Shown in pieces: positions 36,403-47,343 of a DNA stretch of 64,000 nucleotides (position 1 is its first letter; every line of letters begins with the position of its first letter). Origin of the DNA: Pseudomonas bharatica CSV86 (GTDB taxonomy: Bacteria > Pseudomonadota > Gammaproteobacteria > Pseudomonadales > Pseudomonadaceae); assembly GCF_000319305.2 (NCBI RefSeq), contig NZ_AMWJ02000002.1, forward strand, positions 930,001 through 994,000, written 5' to 3'. Below the pieces are notes generated by a model. It did not search any database and was not told the DNA's origin. It saw only the letters and a program-made list of their open reading frames with translations. The position numbers and the translations under genes were made by a program.

Positions 36403-38365
36403 AGCGGCCACGCCTCCTCAATAGCCAGCCAGTGCTGCTCGAAGCCGCCGTGTTTGACGGCTACGACATGGGCATCCTCATGCCCTACATCGAAGGCGCT
36501 AACAAGGTCATGTTTGCGCGTAGCGGTTTCTTCATCCGCCGCGGCGACCACCCGCTCTGCCGATATTGGCGCGTGCCCAAGGCCAAGCTCATCGACGAGC
36601 TTGACCTGGTGTACCACCAGCTAGTCGAGCTGGCCGGTGACAAGGTCACGGAATCATGGCAGGCGTTCCGCCAGAAGATCGAGACCGCGTTGAGTGCTCC
36701 CCGCCGCGACGCTTTCACCTGGGGGATGCTGCTGCGCATCGCGCCGCTAGCCGACGGCGGTGTGCTGCTGTCCGGAGATTATCATCCTGGAGTCGTTGCA
36801 GTGGCCCGCCGGATGCGGGGAGTGTTCCTGGGAAAATCCAGCTCGTGGCGAGTCAACGCCACCGCCGAGATCCTGCGCAGCAACCTGGTCCTGGAGCTCG
36901 GTCTTGTAGAGGACCAGTTCGAGATCCTGGACGTTGTACAGGAGCTCCTGGGTGATGGCTCTGTTACTCCAGCAGCAGACATCCCGCGCATCAGCCTGGG
37001 CGGTACTCCTCAGGAACCCTCGACAGCCACCAGCGGTGAGGAGAGCTCCAACGACATCTACCTCGCTGCCGTCTCGCCGATCGAACGCACCGAGTTCTCA
37101 GATGCCACGATCGCCCAGGCCCTGGTCGGCTATTCCCTGCTCGATCACCAGCCTGCTGGCATCGCTCACCTGCTCCAGCGCACCAGCGCACTGCTGGCTG
37201 ACGATATGGGCCTCGGCAAGACACGCCAGGCCGTCATCGCGGCGCATATCAGTGCAGCCGGTCGCCCGATCCTGGTGGTGACCCTTTCCTCGTTGCTGAT
37301 CAACTGGCAGCGTGAAATCCTGGCGGTCTACCCCGACGCGACAGTCGCTGTGCAGAAACACGACCCGCTGGTCCAATGGATGCTGATCAACTACGAGCGT
37401 CTCGGCGACTACGTGCTGCTGGCTGAGCATTACCACGTTCTAGTGGTCGACGAGGCGCACCAGTTGAAGGAGCCGACTGCCGAGCGTACACGCCATGGCT
37501 TCGACATCGCAGCCAAGGTGCCGAATCGCTATCTGCTGACAGGCACGCCTGTCCTCAATCGCGAGACGGAGCTGCACACCCTGCTACGTCTATCGGGGCA
37601 CCCGGTCGGCCAGTTGCCCCTCAGCGATTTCTGCGAACGCTTCGCCGGCAGCCCAGAGTTCCGGCAAAACCTCCGGGCAGAACTGGGCGACTGGATGCTT
37701 CGCCGGCGCAAAGACGTTCTGCCCGGGCTCAAGGGTAAGCACCGGCAGTTGCTGCCCGTGGCGATGGGGGTGGAGGAGCGGAAGAAGTACGACAGCATTC
37801 GCTTCGAGGACAGGCCCATCTTTGCCAGGCTCGGCGCGCTTCGCCATTACCTGGAACAGGTGAAGGTCAGAGTCGCTATGGACCTGCTGGGCGAGCTGGA
37901 CCCCGAAGACAAGGTCATCCTGTTCTGCGAGTTCAAACCCACCGTCGCCCGCCTCAAGGAGCTGTGCGATGCAGCCGGTATCGGGAACATCACCCTGGTC
38001 GGCAGTGACTCACTCACCAAGCGCCAGAAGGCGATCGACAAGTTCCAGGGCGACCCCGACTGCAGGGCTTTCATCTGCACCACCCAAGCCGCCGGTACAG
38101 GCAACAACCTCACGGCGGCCAACTATGTCTTCTTCCTGGGCCTGCCCTGGACACCCGGACAACAGGATCAGGCCGAGGACCGGGCGTACCGGAATGGTCA
38201 GCTCAGGACGGTGATCGTGAAGATCCCCTCGTGGAGAACAGCATCGATCAGCAACTCTGGCAGATGCTCTTAGCGAAGCGCCAAGTCAGCTTGGAGCTCA
38301 TTGAGCCGGAAGAGCAGCAGGACGCCTTGGCCAAAGCTATGCTCGCCGCGACCATCAGCCAGTAG
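36399..38365 (+). pseudogene. ICE SNF2/DEAD-like helicase, C-terminal frameshift
   Basis: About 655 residues if repaired. Motif I is DDMGLGKTRQ (about 268-277), motif II DEAH in VVDEAHQLK (about 350), motif III LLTGTPVLN, and the C-terminal lobe has VILFCEFKPTVARL and FICTTQAAGTGNNLTAA followed by DQAEDRAYRNGQ. The N-terminal 200 residues resemble the HARP-like region of SMARCAL1-type proteins. After VKIP the frame breaks; adding one C to C4 at 38225-38228 gives LVENSIDQQLWQMLLAKR and a stop at 38365. A TTG start overlaps the preceding stop. It may remodel DNA forks during ICE replication. Confidence 0.82.
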
Positions 38366-39029
38366 ATCCGCGTGGGAGGTCGACCAGCAAGCGTGCGATC
38401 TCCCAGGCCCATCCAAACTCAACGTAGATTGGTGAACCATATTTGTCGCCGGTCTTCCGACAGACCCAGCATTCGCCATCAAAACGCACTCCCCTGATGA
38501 TCTCGGTAACGTCATAAACATCATCAGGTACGAGCACCCCTTCCCCGCCCAGAATGCCTTGGGCGATCGAATGGTTACCGCCGTTGACCCAAGCTATGTT
38601 CAACGGCTGCATCAGGGTCACGCTATGGTTTGGATCCTGCACGAACGCGCCGAGTTCTCGCCCCTCGCCGATCATGCCGAGGCTGTTGAGTATGCTGCTT
38701 TCCGACCACAAAGTTGGGATTACCATGTCACTGGCCAACCGGATGCTTGAGCTCTGATCAACTGGCCGGCGGCAATTCTTCAGCAGAAATGCGGCCCAAG
38801 TGCCGTTATCGGCGTAACCATCCCACAGCCCACCAAGTGAGCTCATCCAGTGCAGCGACTGAGGGCCCGCATGCCGAGGTCGAAGCAGTGCGTCTCGTAA
38901 GTGAACGGCCTGAACGGGCCTGAGCACAATTTTTATGAGGTCTTCCAGGCCGCGCCGATTGTGCTCAGCGCTGAGGCTGTTCGCCCAGTCCATCAGGTGT
39001 TCGAAAGCGGCGATCCGACTGTCGAGCAT
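38355..39029 (-). CDS. ICE protein of unknown function, convergent with the helicase
   Basis: 224 residues, soluble, with Trp-rich patches (GLWDGYADNGTWAAFLL; FGWAWEIARLL), a CWVCRKTGDKYG motif and NIAWVNGGNHSIAQGIL. The pattern may be DUF6710, but I am not certain. GGAGGTGATA precedes the ATG at 39029. Its stop overlaps the repaired helicase end by 11 bp tail to tail. It is divergent from the pilus operon, so 39030-39205 holds promoters in both directions. Confidence 0.7.
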   Translation of the reverse strand: MLDSRIAAFEHLMDWANSLSAEHNRRGLEDLIKIVLRPVQAVHLRDALLRPRHAGPQSLHWMSSLGGLWDGYADNGTWAAFLLKNCRRPVDQSSSIRLASDMVIPTLWSESSILNSLGMIGEGRELGAFVQDPNHSVTLMQPLNIAWVNGGNHSIAQGILGGEGVLVPDDVYDVTEIIRGVRFDGECWVCRKTGDKYGSPIYVEFGWAWEIARLLVDLPRGSTG

Positions 39030-39205
39030 TATCACCTCCGTTGATCATTTCCATTTCTAGGTCAGGCCAACCTCGGCACCCTAAGCGGCAACCTGCTTGC
39101 GTTCCATCAAGCGCGCCGGAAATTCTAACTCTGTGTGATATTGATTTCCTGCTGCATGAGAATTTGCTGGCTGTCACCGTGCCCTCAATGACTACAGGGG
39201 GCCTC

Positions 39206-40343
39206 ATGATCAGGCATTTGACCACTCTCTCGCTCGTCGCACTCGTTGCGGGTTGTGCGATTCAGAAGGCTGAGCAGCCGTCGAAGCCGGCGTTCGATAG
39301 CAGCCGCAATCCCGAATGGCTGTCTCCGGACATCTACCCGAACGGGGCGACCCCGGAAAAAGAGCCGGTCGTTCGGTATGGCCGCTACACCTTGGTGAGC
39401 ACACAACCCGACGCAAGCCAGCGCGACCTGATGGCACAGATCATCGACGTGACCATCCCGTCCAGCATGAACCCGAGTGTTCGGGACGCCATGCTCTACG
39501 TGGTCGACCGGTCAGGCTATGTCCTCTGCCCACCCAGCTCCCAGCACGTCGACATCCTGTACACCCGTCCTCTGCCGGCGGCTCAGTACAAGCTCGGCCC
39601 GATGACGCTGCGGAACACCCTGCAGGTCCTCGCGGGCCCGGCCTGGCAGGTTAAAGTCGATGAAGTGAACCGCCAGGTGTGCTTCGTGCTTCGCCCTGGA
39701 TACCAGTTGCCAACCCCATCGGCGCCGACGGGCCAGCTCTACGCCGATAAAGTGCGGGCACCTTCCACCAGTTCCGCCACGCCGGCCACGGCGTCAGGCG
39801 TTGTAGTCGCCGCTGTAACTGCTCCTACCCCAATCACCGCTACTCCCCCGCTGTCGCAGTCCCAGCGCCAGTGGGCCCCGCGCTCCCCCAGTGGCACCTG
39901 CCAAGGATGGCTCTATCCCAGCTGCGACTTTAACCGCCGTGGCAAAACCTTCAACAACTGCGCCCATAGCACCAACAGCGCCCAACCACCTCGCAGATGC
40001 CAAGTCGGCGTCGGCCGTAACCACTCCCGCAATAGCGGCCCCGGCCATCGAGGTCAAGCCCGCCCCGCCACCCCGGCCGCTGCCTCAGGTATGGACGGCC
40101 GAAGTTGGCTCAACACTGCGCGACAGCGTTGAGGAATGGGCCAAGAAAGCCAGGTGGCGAGTTATCTGGGCCCAGGAAGACCTCAACTATCCGATCGAGG
40201 CACCGCTGCACTTCGAGGGCTCGTTCCAGGAGGCCATCAAGCAGTTATTCCCGCTCTACGACAATGCGCCGCGATCTTTCGTAGTTGACGGAAGCGAAGG
40301 CTCCCAGAGCGTGTTGTACGTCGCAGAGAGGAAAAAGAAATGA
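39206..40343 (+). pseudogene. pilL: Type IVb conjugative pilus lipoprotein PilL, frameshifted
   Basis: About 379 residues if repaired. A lipoprotein signal (SLVALVAGC, Cys17) precedes a PilL domain with GRYTLVSTQPDASQRDLMAQIIDVTIP and RNTLQVLAGPAWQVKVDE. A Pro/Ala-rich linker has two single-base losses, both C5 where C6 is needed (39845-39849 and 39885-39889). These restore TPPAVAVPAPVGPALPPVAPAKDGS. The C-terminal TcpQ-like domain is WTAEVGSTLRDSVEEWAKKARWRVIW ... PLHFEGSFQEAIKQLFPLY. It probably supports the secretin at the outer membrane. It heads the operon whose order matches the PAPI-1 pilus. Confidence 0.82.
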
Positions 40344-42172
40344 TCAAGTCACCTCGGGCGCACTGGGCACTTGCCCCTGTTGCAGTGGCGCTCTTAAGCA
40401 GTTGCGCAGTCCAACGAGTCAATGAGTCCTTTGACCGTGCTGAACAGCAAGGGCATACCACGGGGCAATACGCAAAATTCCTGCAGAACCAGCAACCGGA
40501 GCAAAACCGGGAGACCGTCGTCTTCAGCCATAAACCCTGGGTTTCCACTCAGCCCCTGGAGATGAAACGCGGCCTACCTTTCGCCTTAGACCGCGACATT
40601 GCCTATCGACCGGCTTTCGCAGTCAGCATCACAGAACTGGCCCAGTACATCACGAAGCAAACCGGACTCCCGGTTGTGGTCGCCCCGGATGCTGTCAACC
40701 CGTCGATCTTGTCCACAAATACATCAACTGGCTCAGTCACGAACGCCCCTGCTCCATTGCCAGTCAACAACCCAGACAGCTTGGCCGGATTAATGCCTGC
40801 CGGTGTGACAGGAAGTGTTCCTTCCGGATCTCGAGGCGTTGACTCCTTGCTCACCGGTGCAGGGCTCATTAATGAAATCAAATACTCCGGTCCAGTATCC
40901 GGGCTCTTGAATCAGGCTACGTCCCGACTCGGTCTTTCCTGGCACTACGACCCTCAGATCAAAGGAGTGAGAATCACCTATTTCGACACCAAGGTGTTTG
41001 ACGTTTGGGCCTTCGGCGACGACCAGGTGATCGAAAGCACGGTCAGATCCGGATTGGTGACTTCGACAGGTGGTGGCTCGAGTGGCGGGACCTCATCCGG
41101 CTCTGGGGCTACAGGGGAATCTGGAAGCAATCAAAGCACCACCGTGCTGATCAAAACATCGTTGCTCAGCGACATCGAGAACAACGTCAAGGCGATGCTA
41201 AGCACTCAGCCCCAAGGCAGGCTGTTCATGGCCCGTTCAACGGGCACCCTGACGGTAAGCGATCGCCCAGAGGTTTTGCAGCGAATCACGACCTATCTGC
41301 AGAGCACCAACCGCAGCATCACGCGGCAAGTGCTTTTCAACGTCAAGATCTTTGAGGTCAACCTGGTCGACCGCGACCAGACGGCCGTGGACTGGGCAGC
41401 AGTCTACAAATCGGTTTCGGGAAAATGGGGTTTTTCACTGACGAACCAGGTAACCGGCATCGCGTCAGACGCCGTGTCTGGATCAGTTAGCATCCTTGAT
41501 ACCTCCAGTTCTCCCTGGGCCGGATCCAACGCAGTTATGCAGGCGCTCTCCGAACAGGGGCGAATTTCGGGCGTCCGATCGCCATCCATAACGACCCTTA
41601 ATCTCCAACCAGCGCCTGTACAGATTGGCAACGTCCAGAGCTATATCGCCTCGAGCACAACCAGTACCACTGCTTCGGTGGGCTCAAGCACCTCGCTGAC
41701 GCCGGCGACTATCACCAGCGGCTTCAACATGACGTTGATTCCTAAGGTCCTGGACAAAGAAAACATGCTGCTCTGGGTCAACCTGGCCATGAGCAGCAAG
41801 CCGGAGTTTCAAACCTTTACCAGCAACGACTCCAGCGTTCAGACAGCAAACTACGACACCAAGAATACTGCCCCCAAGGTTCTCCTTCGAAGCGGGCAAA
41901 CACTGGTCCTCACGGGTTTCGAGGAGACCAATGAGAACGCGACCAAGCGAGGAGTTGGCAGCGCCAGTTTCTTTGGATTGGGTGGTGGAAGCATCCGCAG
42001 CAGCCAGCAAACGGCCCTGGTCGTTCTGATCACGCCAGTCGTCATGTCTGACAACCTTAGCGGCAGCATCCACAACCGCTTAGCGCCTTTCATTTCTGTC
42101 GCATCCCTCCTTGCCACTCCCCAGTCGAAGCGGAGCTGCGCTACACAGCCCCGCGGCTGTGTCGGGCTTTGA
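40340..42172 (+). CDS. pilN: Outer-membrane secretin PilN of the conjugative pilus
   Basis: 610 residues. A lipobox (ALLSSCAVQ, Cys22) anchors it to the outer membrane. An N-terminal STN-like segment (PAFAVSITELAQYITKQTGLPVVV) precedes a Gly/Ser-rich linker and the secretin core: ISGVRSPSITTLNLQPAPVQIGNV, then FNMTLIPKVLDKENMLLWVNLAMSS and LLRSGQTLVLTGFEETNE. It forms the pore through which the pilus leaves the cell. It overlaps pilL by 4 bp (ATGA at 40340-40343). Confidence 0.88.
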   Translation: MIKSPRAHWALAPVAVALLSSCAVQRVNESFDRAEQQGHTTGQYAKFLQNQQPEQNRETVVFSHKPWVSTQPLEMKRGLPFALDRDIAYRPAFAVSITELAQYITKQTGLPVVVAPDAVNPSILSTNTSTGSVTNAPAPLPVNNPDSLAGLMPAGVTGSVPSGSRGVDSLLTGAGLINEIKYSGPVSGLLNQATSRLGLSWHYDPQIKGVRITYFDTKVFDVWAFGDDQVIESTVRSGLVTSTGGGSSGGTSSGSGATGESGSNQSTTVLIKTSLLSDIENNVKAMLSTQPQGRLFMARSTGTLTVSDRPEVLQRITTYLQSTNRSITRQVLFNVKIFEVNLVDRDQTAVDWAAVYKSVSGKWGFSLTNQVTGIASDAVSGSVSILDTSSSPWAGSNAVMQALSEQGRISGVRSPSITTLNLQPAPVQIGNVQSYIASSTTSTTASVGSSTSLTPATITSGFNMTLIPKVLDKENMLLWVNLAMSSKPEFQTFTSNDSSVQTANYDTKNTAPKVLLRSGQTLVLTGFEETNENATKRGVGSASFFGLGGGSIRSSQQTALVVLITPVVMSDNLSGSIHNRLAPFISVASLLATPQSKRSCATQPRGCVGL

Positions 42173-42181
42173 GGTGAACCG

Positions 42182-43510
42182 ATGAACACAGAAGCGCCAA
42201 CCACTCGTGCCTCTCGAGTACAAACCCTCCAGTACAAAGGGAGAACTTTTGTAACCGGCCTTCGCTGGCACCCGCTCGGCAGCATCACAGGTCACATGAA
42301 AGAGGCACGGCAGTTCGGCAAAGAACACCAACTGGATATCGTCACGATCAGACGCACGCCACGAATCATTCAAGCAGGTTTTGTTTCTCGATCGGATGGG
42401 GTCACCAAGGGTATGTACTCCCTAGCGTCCACTCTGGCTGGTCAGCTTGGTGAGTCTTGGATTGCAGCATGGAAGGTCTCCCAGGATGAAGACAGCTACG
42501 CCGTCGTGGCCGTCCATAAAGGGGGCATCATCCCTGGCTGCGACCTCATCAGTACTGCAGCCGAGGTACGTAAACGAGTAGCGCAACAACGAAGCCGCGG
42601 AATCGAATTTGAGCAGTGGTATCTCCCGCCCGAGTTTGAAATGGGTGGACAGCCGCTTGATATTGAAGAGTTCCTTGTCCCTTCCCGGCTCAAACGGGAA
42701 TATCGACTGCGCCCGTTGGTGTTCGGCCTGTCCCGCGCGGAGTTGGTCCAACTGGCGTTGCTGGCGATGTTGGTCGCCGGCGGGGTAATCGGATACACCC
42801 AGTGGAAGTCCTACGTAGAGTCCGAGGAGCTCAAGAAGCGCATCGCTGCAGAACAAGTACGGCTGGATGCGCTGGCACGAATGGAGGCGGAAAGCGGTAG
42901 CGCGCAACCTGTCCAAGCACTCGAGCATCCCTGGGCGAATCAGCCATCTGTCCTGAGCTTTCTGGAGGGTTGCAGCTCAATCATCTATCACCTCCCACTG
43001 AGAATTCACGGGTGGTACTTCAGTGATGTTCAGTGCAATGGCAAGCAAGTCGTCGCGACCTACAAACGCTCTGGAAACAGCACCTCAGCCGAGTTGCTGA
43101 CTGCCATCGGTGAAAGGTTTTCAACTCGACCGGCATTCTTTGAGCAAGGCAATGCGACTGCCTTGAGGTATGACATTTCGCTTCCAGTTGCTGGAGACGA
43201 GCCACTGCAGGACTCGCCCCAGGTTCTCTCCGAACTGAGCTCCTGGCTGCATGGTTTTTCCCAGGATCCAACTCTCAACGAAGTTCCTGTAGTCGTACCT
43301 CAGGAACCGGCACTCCCTGGCCAGCCTGCCCCTCCGCCGCCTCCACCTCCTCAGTGGAAACACTTCGAGATCAGGTACACAACCGGCGTTCCCCCGTACG
43401 ACTCGATTGGCTCGGCTCCGATCAGCGTTCTGAGACTTCGGGAAATTAAGGCCGAACTTCAAACCACCCACCTCATGTGGACTGTGACAGGTGACCTGTA
43501 TGCAAAATAA
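42182..43510 (+). CDS. pilO: Pilus assembly protein PilO2 family
   Basis: 442 residues. A cytoplasmic N-terminal domain (VQTLQYKGRTFVTGLRWHPLGS) is followed by one membrane segment (VQLALLAMLVAGGVIGYTQW, about 182-201), a short coiled coil with EELKKRIAAEQVRLDALARME, and a periplasmic domain with a Pro-rich stretch (PAPPPPPPPQW). It is an inner-membrane platform component that should connect the assembly ATPase to the secretin. GAGGTGAACCG precedes the ATG; it overlaps pilP by 11 bp. Confidence 0.82.
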   Translation: MNTEAPTTRASRVQTLQYKGRTFVTGLRWHPLGSITGHMKEARQFGKEHQLDIVTIRRTPRIIQAGFVSRSDGVTKGMYSLASTLAGQLGESWIAAWKVSQDEDSYAVVAVHKGGIIPGCDLISTAAEVRKRVAQQRSRGIEFEQWYLPPEFEMGGQPLDIEEFLVPSRLKREYRLRPLVFGLSRAELVQLALLAMLVAGGVIGYTQWKSYVESEELKKRIAAEQVRLDALARMEAESGSAQPVQALEHPWANQPSVLSFLEGCSSIIYHLPLRIHGWYFSDVQCNGKQVVATYKRSGNSTSAELLTAIGERFSTRPAFFEQGNATALRYDISLPVAGDEPLQDSPQVLSELSSWLHGFSQDPTLNEVPVVVPQEPALPGQPAPPPPPPPQWKHFEIRYTTGVPPYDSIGSAPISVLRLREIKAELQTTHLMWTVTGDLYAK

Positions 43511-44054
43511 CTCCCTGGGACTGGCGTTGCTTTGCCTGTTCGCTGCTGAGGCGGTCGCCTCCCCTGCGGATTTGTCAGGAATCGACGTTGGCGAACTCGG
43601 CAGGATCCAAAGCCAGACCATTCTGCTCAAGGCACGGGCTGAGCTTGAAAAAGCCGAACGTGAAGTAAACGACGTTGGTAACGCGGCGCAAGCACCGCAA
43701 ACAACTCATGGTGCCTTCCCATCTGGAGCTGCATCGCAGGCACCCGACGGTGGAAGGCAGCAACTCCAGCATCCGGATATTCCGGTGGTCAAAGCGATCA
43801 CTGGATCATCAATCAAGCTGCAGGCAACTCTGCTCTTTAGTGGTGGAGTTGAGGTTGAGGCCGGACTTGGTCGTGAGCTCCCTGGCGGGTTCCGAGTACA
43901 ACAGATCACGCTCGACGGTGTAACGCTCGAGCGGAAAGGCCAGCGTTATCCCTTGGGGTTCTCTAACCAGGTCCCGGTACCAGCGAGCCCCCAATTGCCT
44001 GCAATGAGCCAGCCAGCAGCACCGCTGCCGGGCGTAACGCAGACTTACCCCTGA
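43500..44054 (+). CDS. pilP: Pilus assembly protein PilP
   Basis: 184 residues with a signal peptide (MQNNSLGLALLCLFAAEAVAS). A helical QTILLKARAELEKAEREVNDV region is followed by a small beta domain with ATLLFSGGVEVEAGLGRELPGGFRVQQI and a Pro-rich tail. It is periplasmic and probably links PilO to the secretin. The ATG at 43500 has AGGTGA upstream and lies inside the pilO end. Confidence 0.78.
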   Translation: MQNNSLGLALLCLFAAEAVASPADLSGIDVGELGRIQSQTILLKARAELEKAEREVNDVGNAAQAPQTTHGAFPSGAASQAPDGGRQQLQHPDIPVVKAITGSSIKLQATLLFSGGVEVEAGLGRELPGGFRVQQITLDGVTLERKGQRYPLGFSNQVPVPASPQLPAMSQPAAPLPGVTQTYP

Positions 44055-44063
44055 GGGCGGGCA

Positions 44064-45619
44064 ATGAACACCACCATCGCCGAGCCCGGCTCCAAAAGTG
44101 TTGAGCTGCCTCCTGGAACGAATCTAGGCGTCTATTCTGCGTCGGGGAAGGTCTTAACAGGTCCTGGTGGACGCTTCGAACTCAAGCCAGAGCTGAGGCT
44201 GTTCTGTGCTCTAACCGATGACGGAACGCTTCACCTTTCGGCGCAACACTTGAGCGACCCATACATTATGGCGTTCATGGACCGACTGGAACATGAGGCG
44301 TTCGAATTTACGGTATCCGCTTGTTCAATGACGGATATCAAAGCCATCTACCAGAATTCCACTCAGGTAAAGAACAGAACAGCCTCAGCCGGTACCGACC
44401 GCCAGGCGCAAGTGCTACACATTTTGGATGACGCACATCAAAGCGGAGCGAGTGACGTCCATCTTGTGGTAGGACACGAAATCACAAAAATCTTCTACCG
44501 GATCCACGGCTTACTTTGGGAGGCTCGCCAGGAAAAAAGCCAAGTTGGATTAGAATTATGTTCCGCACTCTACAACAGCATGTGCGATGTAACAAAAGAT
44601 CACTACCAACCGCAAATACCACAAGATGCACGCGTTGCTCGCAGCTTTGTACAAGAGTTGGGATTGTTTGGTGCGCGAGTTGCTACACGCCCCTTGGTTG
44701 ATGGTCCATTGATGGTCATGCGTCTTTTGTATGACGATAAAACGAAGGCGACTTTAGAGTCTTTGGGGTGGTTACCAAGCCAGCTGGCCCAGCTTGCAAG
44801 GCTGAGAAGTCTTCCCTACGGAGTAAACTTATTTACTGGACCAACCGGGTCAGGCAAATCGAAATCACTGCAACAAAACCTGGACAAGCTTTACGAGGAA
44901 ACACAGGGCACAAAGCACATCTTAAGTTTAGAAGACCCGCCTGAATATCCATTGAAAGCCAACCAGTCGCCATTGGGCCCTAACGAAACTTGGGCGGATG
45001 GCATTAAAAACACAGTGCGACTAGACCCCGACGTCCTTTTATTTGGTGAGATGCGAGACTCCGAATCTGCTGTGGCAACCTACCAGGGCGGACTGACCGG
45101 GCATTTGGCTTGGTCAAGTTTACATTCGAATAACGCACCAGCGTCACTGCAGCGTCTAATTGACATGGGCGTGCCAAGCTACCTAGTGACAGATCCTGCT
45201 TTAACTACTGGCCTCATAAACCAGTCGCTACTACCTGTTCTTTGCCCAAGCTGCCGAATCCCATTAAGAGAGAACTTAGGCATATTGGAAAAAGGTCTTC
45301 TCGATCGCCTTAAAAACTTGATCTTGTAGACCAAGTCAATCTGCGCGGGGAAGGTTGTGCGTGCTGCAGAAAAATGGGGGTCATTGATCGCACAGGTGTA
45401 GGCGAAATCATACTACCTGATTTGTCTTTCATGCGAACCTTTGAAAAAAGCGGAACTGGAGCAGCTCGGAGATATTGGGTGAACGAGATGGGTGGGATCA
45501 CCAAGATCGCCCATTCCATCACTAAAATTGCAAGCGGCATTGTAGACCCTCGGCTTGCAGAGAGAATAGTCGGCCCTCTGGACTTTGATCGACAACTAGT
45601 TGAGCTATCAAATGTTTGA
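44064..45619 (+). pseudogene. pilQ: Pilus assembly ATPase PilQ, frameshifted near the C-terminus
   Basis: About 518 residues if repaired. It is a GspE/VirB11-class ATPase: Walker A TGPTGSGKSKS (about 259-269), the Asp box LSLEDPPEYPL, Walker B LLFGEMRDSESA and a His box HLAWSSLHSNNA. The C-terminal zinc module starts CPSC (about 394). The frame then fails at 45320, where a lost G gives LKNLIL-stop. With the base restored, it continues LDLVDQVNLRGEGCACCRKMGVIDRTGVGEI and the second Cys pair is recovered. It powers pilus extension. Base composition becomes clearly more AT-rich from here to about 49.7 kb. Confidence 0.82.
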
Positions 45620-46778
45620 CATCTTTAGGGATTTCACTTCAGGCGTAAAGGAAGCTAGCCATGCTTGGGTAGAGTCTTTCTACGCTATGCAATTTGGCAA
45701 AAAAGAGCGCATACAGTTTTATGAAAGTCTTATGGGAGTTTTGGAAGACGGCATTCCTATAGATGTAGCGTTGGAAACCGTTGAAAAAGCATTCAGCAAT
45801 GACGGCAAAGAACTGCATCCGGTTTCAATCATCTGTGGCGAAATCACAATGTCAGTTCGCTCAGGGAAATCTCTTGCACAGTCATGCAGGTCTCGCGTTC
45901 CTCCTGATGAAGCTTCTCTCATTGAAACCGGCGAGGAAACAGGAAATCTGGTGCAGTCTTTTCGAGACTGCGTGAGGATTATTGAGATCCGTCAACGAAT
46001 CGCAAGGCTGGTTCGTTCAGTTGTATCTCTGCCCTCGTTAACCTGGAGTCTGATGTGGGCCCTACTGTATGTGATCGCACTGTGGATGGTTCCTTCAATG
46101 TCGCGCCGTTCTGATCCAGATAATTGGACCGGAATACCCGCGCTCCTGTATCACATGTCGAACTTTGTAAGCAGCTATGGCGTATTCCTACTTTTATCTC
46201 TCGTTGCAGCAACAACACTTTCACTTTCCACCTTATCCATATTCTGCGGATTAAAAGTTCGCCCTGACAGCCCAATCTGGAAAATCAAAGCCAGCAACTT
46301 CCTACAACGCGCTCGCTTATTAGTCGAGCCTGCCCCTCCGTGGTCTATTTACAAAGCCCTCCATGGCTCCATATTCCTACTAAACATGTCAGTCATGCTA
46401 AGAACAGGAATAAACCAACTTGACGCCCTGGCCATTCTAGAAAGAAGCGCCTCACCCTGGATGCAGGAGCGCTTAGCGGCGATTCACTACGGTGTTAGTT
46501 CAGGGAAGAACTTCGGTGAAGCATTGAAGCTCGCTGGACACCAGTTTCCAGACACCATGGCCATTCACTACCTCGGAGTACTCGCTACCAGGAAAGGGTT
46601 CGCTGAGTCGATGGAACGCTTCGCCAACCGCTGGCTTGAGCAAACACTACTTCGAGTCGAGGCCACCTCCAATTTCATCATTGCAATGTCATCAGTATTC
46701 ATGGGCGTGCTCATGATCTTGGTCGTGATAGGGATTTTCCAGATGGCAGGCGGCGCTATGGAATCAGCAACACTTTAA
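45612..46778 (+). CDS. pilR: Inner-membrane pilus platform protein PilR (GspF-like)
   Basis: 388 residues with the T2SS-F duplicated domain. Three hydrophobic stretches are clear: LTWSLMWALLYVIALWMVP, FLLLSLVAATTLSLSTLSIF, and FIIAMSSVFMGVLMILVVIG near the end. The first domain has EETGNLVQSFRDCV and the second NFGEALKLAGHQFPDTMAIHYLG. It anchors the ATPase PilQ to the membrane. I take ATG 45612, with a TTG four codons upstream as an alternative. It overlaps the repaired pilQ by 8 bp. Confidence 0.83.
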   Translation: MFDIFRDFTSGVKEASHAWVESFYAMQFGKKERIQFYESLMGVLEDGIPIDVALETVEKAFSNDGKELHPVSIICGEITMSVRSGKSLAQSCRSRVPPDEASLIETGEETGNLVQSFRDCVRIIEIRQRIARLVRSVVSLPSLTWSLMWALLYVIALWMVPSMSRRSDPDNWTGIPALLYHMSNFVSSYGVFLLLSLVAATTLSLSTLSIFCGLKVRPDSPIWKIKASNFLQRARLLVEPAPPWSIYKALHGSIFLLNMSVMLRTGINQLDALAILERSASPWMQERLAAIHYGVSSGKNFGEALKLAGHQFPDTMAIHYLGVLATRKGFAESMERFANRWLEQTLLRVEATSNFIIAMSSVFMGVLMILVVIGIFQMAGGAMESATL

Positions 46779-46812
46779 TTCAACCAACTGAGATACAACA
46801 AGGAAATAACAT

Positions 46813-47328
46813 ATGAAAAATTTCAACGTAAAGAAACAAGACGGCTTTCTCTCAATCGACGGTGTTTTCTGGCTCATGTTGATAGCCATAGCTTTAGGTT
46901 TCATTCTATGGATGGGCTGGAAAATGGTAGGAAACTCCGACGTGGCGATCGAACAGAGTAATGTCAGCTCTCTGATTGCCAACACCAAGAAACTGAAGGG
47001 ATCTACCGGCTATGGCGCCTCAGGCCAGAACCTGGTTCCTTCGCTAATCAACATTGAAGGCACTGGATCTATGGGGATTTCCGGAACCAGTCTTGTGAAC
47101 CAATGGAACGGTTCTGTAACCGTAGTCAGCAATGGCATGACCTTCACCATTACCGAAGCCAACGTTCCTAAAAGTGGCTGTATCACCCTTGCAACAAAAG
47201 TCGCTAAGGACAAGCAGACCTCGACTGTGATCAACGGCGGAACAGCAACCACCGGGGAGATTCTGGCCAGCTCCGCCTCGACGAGTTGCTCAAATGATGC
47301 GAACACAATCGCCTGGACTACTTACTAA
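46813..47328 (+). CDS. pilS: Major type IVb prepilin PilS
   Basis: 171 residues. The prepilin peptidase site is KKQDG|FLSIDGVFWLMLIAIALGF: a Gly before a hydrophobic N-terminus, with the class-b feature of a short basic leader. The globular part has two cysteines (SGCITL and TSCSND) that probably form the disulphide loop of the pilin. After processing by the ICE peptidase it would form the conjugative pilus that stabilises mating pairs. A ribosome site AAGGAAATAAC lies just upstream. Confidence 0.85.
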   Translation: MKNFNVKKQDGFLSIDGVFWLMLIAIALGFILWMGWKMVGNSDVAIEQSNVSSLIANTKKLKGSTGYGASGQNLVPSLINIEGTGSMGISGTSLVNQWNGSVTVVSNGMTFTITEANVPKSGCITLATKVAKDKQTSTVINGGTATTGEILASSASTSCSNDANTIAWTTY

Positions 47329-47343
47329 CTGAAGGGGTCTGAC